A stretch of DNA of 64,000 nucleotides from Streptomyces violaceorubidus. GTDB taxonomy: Bacteria > Actinomycetota > Actinomycetes > Streptomycetales > Streptomycetaceae. A program made the translations under genes and the position numbers. Each line of letters begins with the position of its first letter. Positions within the stretch are counted from its first letter, which is position 1. The stretch covers positions 124,001 through 188,000 of the forward strand of contig NZ_JODM01000006.1 of NCBI RefSeq assembly GCF_000717995.1. Reading direction: 5' to 3'. The notes beneath the pieces are model-generated. The model did not search any database, had not been told where the DNA came from, and was given only the letters and a program-made list of their open reading frames with translations. This document shows, piece after piece, positions 34,822 through 42,872 of this stretch.

Positions 34822-36468
34822 GTGGCCCCCACCTTCCGCCGTCAGACCCTCGCGGGCGAGATGCTGGTCCTCCAGCTCGCCATCGTCGTGGTGGTCCTGC
34901 TCGCGGTGGCCGCCGTCTCGCTCGCCCAGTCCAAGGCCACCTTCAACCGCGTCGAGGGCCGTCGGGTCACCGCCCTGGCCGAGCAGCTGGCCGCCACGCC
35001 GCTGGTCCGCAGCCAGTTGCTGCGCCCGGTGCCGCAGGAGGCCCTCGCCCCGCTGGTCAACTCCACGCAGACCCAGTCCGGGGTCACCTCCGTCACGGTG
35101 GCCGACGCCGACGGCCGCGTCGTCAGTTCCACCGACCCCACGCTGATCGGCGCCCGAATGCCGCGCGGTGCGGGCGCCGGTGTCTCGAGCGGCTGGTCGG
35201 GGCCGCTGACCGTGCAGGGCAGCCGGGGGCTCGTCGCCCAGGTCCCGGTGCTCGGCGCCACCCGGCAGACCCTCGGCCGCCACCTGGGCACGGTGATGGT
35301 CGGCGAGGCCGACCCGACGGCATGGCAGCGCCTCAGCGGTGCCTCCTCGTACCTCCTCGCCTACCTGGGCATCGCCAGCGGCCTCGGCGTGGTCGGCTCC
35401 TGGCTGCTGGCCCGGCGCGTCAAACGGCAGACCCTCGGCCTGGAGCCGCGCGAGATAGCGGGGCTGGCCGAGCACCGGGAGGCCATGCTCTACGGCATCG
35501 CCGAGGGCGTCGTCGCCCTCGACCCGCAGCACCGGCTCACCCTGGTCAACGAGATGGGCCGGCGCCTGCTCGACCTCCCCGCCGACTGCGTGGGCCAGAG
35601 CCTGGACGGCCTCGGCATCGACGGACGGCTGCGCGACGTCCTCGCCGGTGCCACGCCCGACGCTGCCGCACCGCGCGACGAGGTCGTCGTCCGGCACGGC
35701 CGGGTCCTGGTCATGAACCGCATGACCGTCATCAAGGACGGCCGTCCGCTCGGCTCGGTCACCACCCTGCGCGACCGCACCGAACTGGCCCGCCTGGAGC
35801 GCGAGATAGGGTCCTTCCGCAGCACCTCCGAGCTGCTGCGCGCCCAGGCCCACGAGTTCGCCAACCAGCTGCACACCATCTCAGGGCTCATCCAGATCGG
35901 CGAGCAGGACGAGGTGGTGCGCTACGTCCGCGGACTCAACCAGCGCCGCCAGTCCCTGGACGTCACCCTCAGCCGCCGGGTACGGGACACCGCCGTGGCC
36001 GCGCTGATCACGGCGAAGTCCTCCCTCGCGGCCGAGCGCAGGGTCGCCCTTCGCGTCTCGGATCGCACGGCGCTGGACCGGCTGGAGCCGGCGGACGCCG
36101 CCGACGTGGCGACCGTGGTCGGCAACCTCGTCGACAACGCCGTGGACGCCGCCGCGCCCGTGGACGACGCACACGAGGCCTGGGTGGAGGTCGAGCTGCG
36201 CCAGGACGCCGCCAGCGTCGAGATCGTGGTCCGCGACTCCGGGCCCGGCGTGGCGCCCGAACTGGCCCGGGAGGTCTTCTCCCACGGCTTCACCACCAAG
36301 GCCGCCCGGCAGGGCGAGCGGGGCATCGGCCTGGCGCTCACCCGGCTGGTCTGCGAACGTCACGGCGGTGAGATCTCGGTGACCAACACCCCCGAGGGGG
36401 CGATGTTCACCGCACGCATGACCGTCAGCCACCTCACCGACGCGGTGGCGGAAGGAGCAGCACCATGA
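34822..36468 (+). CDS. CitA/DcuS-type sensor histidine kinase
   Basis: A 548-residue kinase of the carboxylate-sensing family. TM1 (about 14-37), an extracytoplasmic PDC/sCache domain with TSVTVADADGRVVSSTDP, TM2 (about 172-195), a cytoplasmic PAS domain (from about 218), the dimerisation/phosphoacceptor motif RAQAHEFANQLHTISGLIQIGE with the phosphorylated His in HEFAN, and an HATPase domain with EVVGNLVDNAVDAA-type N-box, DSGPGV and GIGLAL. It probably senses the substrate of the adjacent tct transporter. GTG 34822 is the start. The stop overlaps the response-regulator start by 4 bp. Confidence 0.93.
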   Translation: MAPTFRRQTLAGEMLVLQLAIVVVVLLAVAAVSLAQSKATFNRVEGRRVTALAEQLAATPLVRSQLLRPVPQEALAPLVNSTQTQSGVTSVTVADADGRVVSSTDPTLIGARMPRGAGAGVSSGWSGPLTVQGSRGLVAQVPVLGATRQTLGRHLGTVMVGEADPTAWQRLSGASSYLLAYLGIASGLGVVGSWLLARRVKRQTLGLEPREIAGLAEHREAMLYGIAEGVVALDPQHRLTLVNEMGRRLLDLPADCVGQSLDGLGIDGRLRDVLAGATPDAAAPRDEVVVRHGRVLVMNRMTVIKDGRPLGSVTTLRDRTELARLEREIGSFRSTSELLRAQAHEFANQLHTISGLIQIGEQDEVVRYVRGLNQRRQSLDVTLSRRVRDTAVAALITAKSSLAAERRVALRVSDRTALDRLEPADAADVATVVGNLVDNAVDAAAPVDDAHEAWVEVELRQDAASVEIVVRDSGPGVAPELAREVFSHGFTTKAARQGERGIGLALTRLVCERHGGEISVTNTPEGAMFTARMTVSHLTDAVAEGAAP

Positions 36469-37259
36469 CGGCTTCGAGCGGTACGTCCGATGCGACCGCG
36501 ACCGCGACCGCCGCACCCCGCGAGGCGCCCCGTGCCGCCGCCCCGATCGGCGTGCTCGTGGTCGACGACGACTTCATGGTGGCCCGCGTCCACCGCGCGT
36601 TCGTCGAACGGGTCGAGCCCTTCCGGGTCGTCGGCGTCGCCGGTACCGGGGAACAGGCGCTGGCCGCCGTCGCGGAACTCCGCCCCGACCTGGTCCTGCT
36701 CGACCTGTACCTGCCGGACGTCTTCGGTCTCGACGTCATCCCACGGCTGCGCGCCGCGGGCCACGACTGCGACGTCATGGTCATCAGCGCGGCCCGGGAG
36801 GCGGACGCGGTGCGCGGCGCCGTGCGGCACGGCGTGGTCGACTACCTCCTCAAACCCTTCGAGTTCGAGGACCTGCGCATCCGGCTGGAGCGCTACGCCG
36901 TCCAGCGGGGCCGGCTGCTCGGCACGGTGGTGCGCAGCCAGGCCGACGTCGACCGCGTTCTGGCCGGGGCAGCGGCGCAGGCCGCACCGGCCCCCGCGCT
37001 GCCCAAGGGGATGAGCGTGGAGACCGCGGGACTCGTCGAACGCGTGCTCCGCGAGGCCGAGGGCACCCTGTCCGCCAGCGAGTGCGCGGCGCTGACGGGC
37101 TTCTCCCGGGTCAGCGCCCGCCGCTACCTGGAGCACTTCCACACCGTGGGCAGTGCGGAGGTCTCCCTGCGCTACGGGGCGGCGGGCCGCCCCGAGCGCC
37201 GCTACCGCTTCCGGGGCGCGGTCACCGGCCCGGCGCTCCGGCCCGCAGGCCGTCCATGA
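36465..37259 (+). CDS. CitB/DcuR-type response regulator
   Basis: A 264-residue regulator. A 27-residue Ala/Thr-rich leader precedes the receiver domain with acidic pocket Asp34-36, phosphoacceptor Asp80 (VLLDLYLPD) and Lys130 (YLLKPF). The C-terminal domain carries the helix-turn-helix ASECAALTGFSRVSARRYLEHFHTVGSAEVSLRYG, as in CitB and DcuR. It is translated from an ATGA overlap with the kinase gene. The likely targets are the divergent tct genes. Its last 38 bp overlap the converging tetR gene. Confidence 0.93.
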   Translation: MTASSGTSDATATATAAPREAPRAAAPIGVLVVDDDFMVARVHRAFVERVEPFRVVGVAGTGEQALAAVAELRPDLVLLDLYLPDVFGLDVIPRLRAAGHDCDVMVISAAREADAVRGAVRHGVVDYLLKPFEFEDLRIRLERYAVQRGRLLGTVVRSQADVDRVLAGAAAQAAPAPALPKGMSVETAGLVERVLREAEGTLSASECAALTGFSRVSARRYLEHFHTVGSAEVSLRYGAAGRPERRYRFRGAVTGPALRPAGRP

Positions 37260-37833
37260 CGAGGTCCAGGAACCGGGTGACGCGCGGCTGCCAGTTCTCG
37301 CCCGGGTCGATCAGCCACAGCCCGCCCAGGACGAGGAAGAAGTCGTCCCCGGTCAAGCCGGGCCGAATCGTGCCGGCCTCGTGGTTGGCGCGGAGCAGGA
37401 GTTCGGCCGCGTCCTCCAGAGGGGTGGGGCGCGGCTTCTCCGGCGCCCCGGGTGCGCTGGTGACCAGCCGGATCGCGTCCGCCAGACCTGCCTTGGTCAT
37501 GGCGAACTCGGCGAGGCGGTCCATCCACTGGCGCAGGGCCAGGTCGGGTTCCCCGGTGGCCAGCATCTCGGGGGCCGCCTCGGCCACCTGCTGCATCCCG
37601 TAGCGGTAGATCTCCAGGACGAGCGCCTCGCGGTTCGGGAAGTTGCGGTAGAAGGTGCCCTGCCCGACCCCCGCCTTCTTGGCGATGGCGCTCAACGGGG
37701 CGTTCGCGCAGTGCGTCAGCTCCTCCGTGGCCACTGCCAGGATGCGCTCGCGGTTGCGCTGGGCATCCGAGCGCAGGGGAGTGTCCGGCTTGTCCTTCTT
37801 CGGCGGCGGCACTCGTCCTCCTTTCGGGTTCAT
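37222..37833 (-). CDS. TetR-family transcriptional repressor
   Basis: A 203-residue TetR protein. The N-terminal helix-turn-helix is APLSAIAKKAGVGQGTFYRNFPNREALVLEIYR (residues about 45-77), and the effector domain follows. It diverges from the aldehyde oxidoreductase operon, and two identical-type palindromes lie between them at 37857-37900, so it probably represses that operon and itself. The first 20 residues are Lys/Arg/Pro-rich. Its 3' end overlaps the end of the response-regulator gene by 38 bp. Confidence 0.92.
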   Translation of the reverse strand: MNPKGGRVPPPKKDKPDTPLRSDAQRNRERILAVATEELTHCANAPLSAIAKKAGVGQGTFYRNFPNREALVLEIYRYGMQQVAEAAPEMLATGEPDLALRQWMDRLAEFAMTKAGLADAIRLVTSAPGAPEKPRPTPLEDAAELLLRANHEAGTIRPGLTGDDFFLVLGGLWLIDPGENWQPRVTRFLDLVMDGLRAGAPGR

Positions 37834-37856
37834 GGCCGAATCCCGACCTTGCTAAG

Positions 37857-37900
37857 CGGACAACTGTCCGTTACGTTTCCAGTGAGTGGACAATTGTCCG
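37857..37900. promoter_or_regulatory. Two TetR operator palindromes
   Basis: CGGACAACTGTCCG (37857-37870) and TGGACAATTGTCCG (37887-37900) share the palindrome GGACA-A(C/T)-TGTCC. The centres are 30 bp apart, about three helical turns, so two dimers could sit on the same face. Both lie between the tetR start (37833) and the oxidoreductase start (37999). Confidence 0.8.
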
Positions 37901-37998
37901 GTTGTTCGCCCACTCTACCGGCGGACAGCGCCCCCCACCCACGCACCGATCGCCTACAGCCAGTTTTCCCGGTATCCAGACACCAAAGAAGGCTGATC

Positions 37999-38601
37999 AT
38001 GGCCCCAGTACCCTCGTCGACGTCCAGCGCCGTCACCCTGAATATCAACGGCGAGAAGCACCAGCTGACCGTCGACCACCGCACCACCCTGCTCGACGCC
38101 CTGCGCGAACGCCTGGATCTCACCGGCACCAAGAAGGGCTGCGACCAGGGGCAGTGCGGCGCCTGTACCGTCCTGGTCGACGGACGCCGCGCCGTCTCCT
38201 GCCTGAACCTCGCCGTCGCCGCCGAGGGACGTGAGATCACCACCATCGAGGGCATGGCCGAGGGCGACCGACTGCACCCGGTGCAGCAGGCCTTCCTCGA
38301 CCTCGACGGCTACCAGTGCGGCTACTGCACCCCCGGGCAGATCTGCTCGGCGATCGCCGTCATCGAGGAGCACGCGGCCGGCTGGCCCAGCGCCGCCACC
38401 GAGGACGTGCGCCCCGAGGCCGGACCGCCACCCCTGACGCCGGACGAGATCCGCGAACGGATGAGCGGCAACCTGTGCCGCTGCGGCGCCTACGTCTCCA
38501 TCGTCCAGGCGGTCACCCGCGCCGCCGAGGCCCACGAGGCCGCGGCCCGCGACGACGACCGCGCCGACCGGCACGAGAACACCGAGGAGACGGCCGCATG
38601 A
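37999..38601 (+). CDS. Aldehyde/xanthine oxidoreductase iron-sulphur subunit (PaoA/YagT-like)
   Basis: A 200-residue subunit with two [2Fe-2S] clusters: the plant-type ferredoxin motif GCDQGQCGACTVLVDG (Cys48, Cys53, Cys56, Cys68) and the helical C-terminal cluster QCGYCTPGQ...GNLCRCGAY. It lacks the Tat signal that PaoA of E. coli carries, so the complex should stay in the cytoplasm. AAGAAGG ahead of ATG 37999 sets the start. It overlaps the FAD subunit by 4 bp. Electrons pass from molybdenum through these clusters to FAD. Confidence 0.93.
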   Translation: MAPVPSSTSSAVTLNINGEKHQLTVDHRTTLLDALRERLDLTGTKKGCDQGQCGACTVLVDGRRAVSCLNLAVAAEGREITTIEGMAEGDRLHPVQQAFLDLDGYQCGYCTPGQICSAIAVIEEHAAGWPSAATEDVRPEAGPPPLTPDEIRERMSGNLCRCGAYVSIVQAVTRAAEAHEAAARDDDRADRHENTEETAA

Positions 38602-39590
38602 GGGAGTTCGGATACCAGCGCGCCGACGACGTCATTGGCGCCGTGGCGCTGCTCGCCGCCGATCCGGACGCGCGCTTCCTCGGCGGCGGCACCAACCTCG
38701 TCGACCTGATGAAGACCGGCGTCGAGCGGCCCGCCCGGCTCGTCGACGTCCGTGAACTCCCCCTGGACACCATCGAGGAGACCGCGGACGGCGGCCTGCG
38801 CATCGGCGCCACCGTCACCAACAGCGACCTCGCCGCCCATCCGGACGTGCGCCGCCGCTACCCGGCCCTGGCCCAGGCGGTGCTGGCCGGAGCCCCCGGT
38901 CAGCTGCGCAACATGGCCACCGTCGGCGGCAACCTCCTCCAGCGCACCCGCTGCGGGTACTTCACCGACCTGAGCACGCCCTGCAACAAGCGGGCCCCCG
39001 GCAGCGGATGCTCCGCGATCACGGGCGAGCACCACAACCACGCCGTCCTGGGCGCCTCCGAGCACTGCGTGGCCGTCCACCCCTCCGACATGGGCGTGGC
39101 CCTCGCCGCCTTCGACGCCGTCGTCGGCTACGAAACCCTCAACGGTCCGGGCGAGTTGCCGCTGGCCGACTTCTACCTTCCCGTCGGGGACACCCCGCAC
39201 CGGGAGACCGCCCTGCCGCCCGGAGCGCTGATCACCGGCGTCACCCTGCCGCCCGCCCCGGTCGCCGCCCGCTCCCGCTACCGCAAGGTGCGCGAGCGCG
39301 CCTCGTACGCCTTCGCGATCGGCTCGGTCGCCGCCGCGCTCGACGTCGAGGACGGTGTGGTGCGCGAGGCCCGGCTGGCCTTCGGCGCGGTCGCCTCGCG
39401 GCCCTGGCGCGCCCGCGCGGCCGAGGCCGTGCTGACCGGAGCCCCGGCCGACGGCGACACCTTCGCCGCCGCCGCGGACGCCGAACTCGCGGCCGCCAGG
39501 CCGCTGCCCGACAACGGATACAAGGTGACCCTCATGCGCAACCTCGTGGTGGCCGTCCTGACCGAACTCGCCGAGGAGACGCCCCGATGA
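38598..39590 (+). CDS. Aldehyde/xanthine oxidoreductase FAD subunit with 4Fe-4S-type insertion (PaoB/YagS-like)
   Basis: A 330-residue FAD-binding subunit. FLGGGTNLVDLMKTGV and ATVGGNLLQRTRCGYF are the FAD-contact motifs. The segment RTRCGYFTDLSTPCNKRAPG...GASEHCVAVHPSDM has the extra cysteines (about 118-160) that hold a [4Fe-4S] cluster in PaoB/YagS and in 4-hydroxybenzoyl-CoA reductase, which separates this enzyme from ordinary xanthine dehydrogenases. Both ends overlap neighbours by 4 bp. Confidence 0.92.
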   Translation: MREFGYQRADDVIGAVALLAADPDARFLGGGTNLVDLMKTGVERPARLVDVRELPLDTIEETADGGLRIGATVTNSDLAAHPDVRRRYPALAQAVLAGAPGQLRNMATVGGNLLQRTRCGYFTDLSTPCNKRAPGSGCSAITGEHHNHAVLGASEHCVAVHPSDMGVALAAFDAVVGYETLNGPGELPLADFYLPVGDTPHRETALPPGALITGVTLPPAPVAARSRYRKVRERASYAFAIGSVAAALDVEDGVVREARLAFGAVASRPWRARAAEAVLTGAPADGDTFAAAADAELAAARPLPDNGYKVTLMRNLVVAVLTELAEETPR

Positions 39591-41737
39591 CCACCGCCAC
39601 GACCGGCCGCGCGGCGCTCAAAGGCGTCGTCGGCACCCCGCACACCCGCGTCGAAGGCCGCGACAAGGTCACCGGAGCGGCCCGCTACGCGGGCGAGATC
39701 CCCTTCGCCGACCTCGCGCACGGCTGGCTGGTGCTGTCCACCGTCGCCCGCGGCCGGATCCGCGCGATCGACACCGAGCCCGTCCTCGCCCTGCCCGGCG
39801 TACTGGCCGTCCTGCACCACGGCAACGCCCCGCGCGTCGACACCGACTACATCGGCCTGCTGGGCATGCCGCCGGACCCCACCGCCGCCGTTTTCCAGCA
39901 GGACCGGGTGCACCACGTGGGCTGGCCCGTCGCCCTCGTCGTCGCCGAGACGCCCGAGCAGGCCCGGGAGGCGGCCGAGGCCCTCGTCGTCGCCTACGAC
40001 GAGGAACCGCACGACACCGCCCTCACCACCGGCCACCCCGGCGCCCACCCGGCCGGCGGAGTCATGCCCGGCGAGACGGCCAAGGGCGACCTGGAGGCCG
40101 GTCTCGCCGCCTCCGCCGTCGTCGTGGACGAGGAGTACACCACTCCCGAAGAGCACCACAGCATGATGGAGCCGCACGCCGCCACCGCCCGGTGGGACGG
40201 CGGCCGGCTGGAGGTCGTCGACTCCAACCAGGGCACCACCTGGATCCAGGGCGAACTGGCCAGCATGTTCTCCCTCGACGCCTCCGCGGTACGGGTGCGC
40301 TCCGAGCACATCGGCGGCGGCTTCGGCAGCAAGGGCCTGCGCGCCCACCAGGTCGCCGCCGTGATGGCCGCCACCGAACTGCAGCGGCCGGTGCGCGTGG
40401 TCATGACGAGGCGGCAGATGTTCTCGCTGGCCGGCTACCGCAGCCCCACCCTCCAGCGCGTGCGGCTCGGAGCCGACGCCGACGGCCGGCTGCTCGCCCT
40501 GGAGCACCGCTCGCTGAACCAGACGTCCACCGTCCACGAGTTCGTCGAGCCCAGCGCGGGCGTGGCCCGGGTGATGTACGACGCCGACGCCCACCACACC
40601 GCCAACGAGGTCGCGCCGCTCGACGTGCCGTCACCGACCTTCATGCGCGCGCCGGGCGAGGCACCGGGCTCCTTCGCCATCGAGTCGGCCCTCGACGAGC
40701 TCGCCGAGCGCGCCGGCATCGACCCCATCGCACTGCGCCTGCGCAACGAACCCGAGGTCGGCCCGGTATCCGGCCTGCCCTTCAGCAGCCGCAACCTGGA
40801 CGCCTGCTTCCGCGAAGGGGCCCGGCGGTTCGGCTGGGCCGAGCGCGACCCGCGCCCCGGGCGACGCCGGGAGGGGCGCTGGCTCCTCGGCACGGGCACG
40901 GCCGCCGCCTCCTTCCACGCGGGCGCTGGTCCCTCCACGGCCGTCGTCACCGCGCAGGCCGACGGCGGATTCACGGTGCGGATCGCCGCCGCCGACATCG
41001 GCACCGGCGCCCGTACGGCGCTCACCCTGGTCGCCGCCGACGCCCTGGAGGTCGCGCCCGACCGGGTCCGGGTCCGGATCGGGGACAGCGACTTCGGCCC
41101 CGCGATGATCGCGGGCGGCTCGATGGGCACGCGTTCCTGGGCCTGGGCGATCCGGCTGGCGGCCCGCGAACTGCGCGAGCGGCTGGCCCTCGGCACGACG
41201 ATCCCGCCCGAGGGCATCACCGTACGGTCCGACACCACCGAGGCCCTGGGCACCCTCGCCCAGAAGGAACGGCACTCCTTCGGCGCCCAGTTCGCCGAGG
41301 TCGCCGTGGACACCGCCACCGGCGAGGTGCGGGTGCGCCGCATGCTCGGCATCTTCGCGGCCGGCCGGATCGTCAACCCTCTCACCGCCCGCAACCAGCT
41401 CGTCGGCGGCATGGTCTGGGGCATCTCCATGGCCCTGCACGAGGAGGCGGTCCGGGACCGGACGAGCGGCGCCCTCTACGCCCCCGACCTCGCCGGGTAC
41501 CACGTGGCCACCAACGCCGACGTGGGGGACATCCAGGCCGACTGGGTGGAGGACCCCGACCCGGACGACCCGGTGGGCATCAAGGGCGTCGGCGAGATCG
41601 GGATCGTGGGCGCCGCGGCGGCCGTCGCCAACGCCGTCTGGCACGCGACCGGCGTACGCCACCGCAGCCTGCCGATCCGGCCGGACCGGGTGCTGTCGGC
41701 GTCAGTACCCGCGGCAGGGGGCGACCCGCATGCTTGA
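39587..41737 (+). CDS. Aldehyde/xanthine oxidoreductase molybdopterin subunit (PaoC/YagR-like)
   Basis: A 716-residue molybdenum-cofactor subunit. Conserved blocks: GRDKVTGAARYAGEI at the N-terminus, HIGGGFGSKGL, FMRAPGEAPG with the substrate-positioning Arg (about 354), AADIGTGARTALTLVAAD and the catalytic Glu670 in GVGEIGIVG. Sequence order matches PaoC rather than XdhB. The substrates of related enzymes are aromatic or aliphatic aldehydes, but purines cannot be excluded. It overlaps xdhC by 8 bp. Confidence 0.93.
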   Translation: MTTATTGRAALKGVVGTPHTRVEGRDKVTGAARYAGEIPFADLAHGWLVLSTVARGRIRAIDTEPVLALPGVLAVLHHGNAPRVDTDYIGLLGMPPDPTAAVFQQDRVHHVGWPVALVVAETPEQAREAAEALVVAYDEEPHDTALTTGHPGAHPAGGVMPGETAKGDLEAGLAASAVVVDEEYTTPEEHHSMMEPHAATARWDGGRLEVVDSNQGTTWIQGELASMFSLDASAVRVRSEHIGGGFGSKGLRAHQVAAVMAATELQRPVRVVMTRRQMFSLAGYRSPTLQRVRLGADADGRLLALEHRSLNQTSTVHEFVEPSAGVARVMYDADAHHTANEVAPLDVPSPTFMRAPGEAPGSFAIESALDELAERAGIDPIALRLRNEPEVGPVSGLPFSSRNLDACFREGARRFGWAERDPRPGRRREGRWLLGTGTAAASFHAGAGPSTAVVTAQADGGFTVRIAAADIGTGARTALTLVAADALEVAPDRVRVRIGDSDFGPAMIAGGSMGTRSWAWAIRLAARELRERLALGTTIPPEGITVRSDTTEALGTLAQKERHSFGAQFAEVAVDTATGEVRVRRMLGIFAAGRIVNPLTARNQLVGGMVWGISMALHEEAVRDRTSGALYAPDLAGYHVATNADVGDIQADWVEDPDPDDPVGIKGVGEIGIVGAAAAVANAVWHATGVRHRSLPIRPDRVLSASVPAAGGDPHA

Positions 41738-42845
41738 CATCGCCGACGAACTGGACCGCTGGCTCGCGCAAGGGCGGGAGTTCGCCGTCGCCAGTGTCGT
41801 CTCCGTGGGCGGCAGCGCACCGCGCGGGCCCGGCGCGGCCCTCGCCGTCGACCGCGACGGCACGGTGATCGGCTCGGTCTCCGGCGGCTGTGTGGAGGGC
41901 GCGGTGTACGAGCTGTGCGCCGAGGCCCTGGACAGCGGCGAGAGCGTGCGCAGGCGGTTCGGCTACAGCGACGAGGACGCCTTCGCGGTCGGGCTGACCT
42001 GCGGCGGGGTGATCGACGTGCTGGTCACCCCGGTCGGCGCGGACGCACCCTCGCGCGAGGTGTTCCGGACGGCGCTCTCGACCGCCGCCCGGGGCGGGAC
42101 CGTGGCCCTCGCCCGGGTCGTCCGGGGCCCGTTCGAACTCCTCGGCCGGGCGCTGCTGGTCCGTCCCGACGGCACCCACGAGGGCGGTCTCGGCGGACAC
42201 CCCGGCCTGGACCGCACCGCGGCCGCCGAGGCCGGTGCCCTGCTGGACGCCGGACGCACCGGCACGGTCGCACTCTCGGAGGACGGATCGCACTGCCCCG
42301 GCGGCCTCACCCTCCTCGTCGAGTCCAGCGTGCCGCCGCCCCGCATGATCGTCTTCGGCGCGGTCGACTTCGCCGCGGCGCTGGTGCGGGCCGGGAAGTT
42401 CCTCGGACATCACGTCACCGTGTGCGACGCCCGGCCGGTCTTCGCCACGCGGGCCCGCTTCCCGGAGGCCGACGAGGTCGTCGTCGACTGGCCCCACCGC
42501 TATCTGCGGCAGACCCGGACCGACGAACGCACGGTGCTGTGCGTGCTCACCCACGACGCCAAGTTCGACGTGCCGCTGCTGACCGAGGCGTTGCGCAGGC
42601 CGGTCGCGTTCGTCGGAGCCATGGGCTCGCGCCGCACCCACGAGGACCGAGAGCGCCGGCTGCGCGAAGCGGGCCTGACCGAGGACGAACTGTCCGGGCT
42701 GCGCTCACCGATCGGCCTCGACCTCGGCGCCCGCACCCCCGAGGAGACGGCCCTGTCCATAGCGGCCGAGATCGTCGCGGCCCGCCGCGGTGGGACGGGC
42801 GTACCCCTGACGGGTGGTTCGGCACCGATCCACCGGGAGCGGTGA
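41730..42845 (+). CDS. xdhC: XdhC/PaoD-family molybdenum cofactor insertion chaperone
   Basis: A 371-residue protein with an N-terminal XdhC/CoxI domain (FAVASVVSVGGSAPRGPGAALAV, GSVSGGCVEGAVYE, GLTCGGVIDVLV) and a C-terminal Rossmann-like XdhC_C domain (RMIVFGAVDFAAALVRAGKFLGHHVTVCDARPVF, FVGAMGSRRTHEDR). Proteins of this family bind and sulphurate molybdenum cofactor and insert it into the apo-enzyme encoded upstream. The Rossmann GxG is altered (VFGAVDF). Confidence 0.92.
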   Translation: MLDIADELDRWLAQGREFAVASVVSVGGSAPRGPGAALAVDRDGTVIGSVSGGCVEGAVYELCAEALDSGESVRRRFGYSDEDAFAVGLTCGGVIDVLVTPVGADAPSREVFRTALSTAARGGTVALARVVRGPFELLGRALLVRPDGTHEGGLGGHPGLDRTAAAEAGALLDAGRTGTVALSEDGSHCPGGLTLLVESSVPPPRMIVFGAVDFAAALVRAGKFLGHHVTVCDARPVFATRARFPEADEVVVDWPHRYLRQTRTDERTVLCVLTHDAKFDVPLLTEALRRPVAFVGAMGSRRTHEDRERRLREAGLTEDELSGLRSPIGLDLGARTPEETALSIAAEIVAARRGGTGVPLTGGSAPIHRER

Positions 42846-42872
42846 GGTGACGGGGGCGGCGGCCTGACGAGC

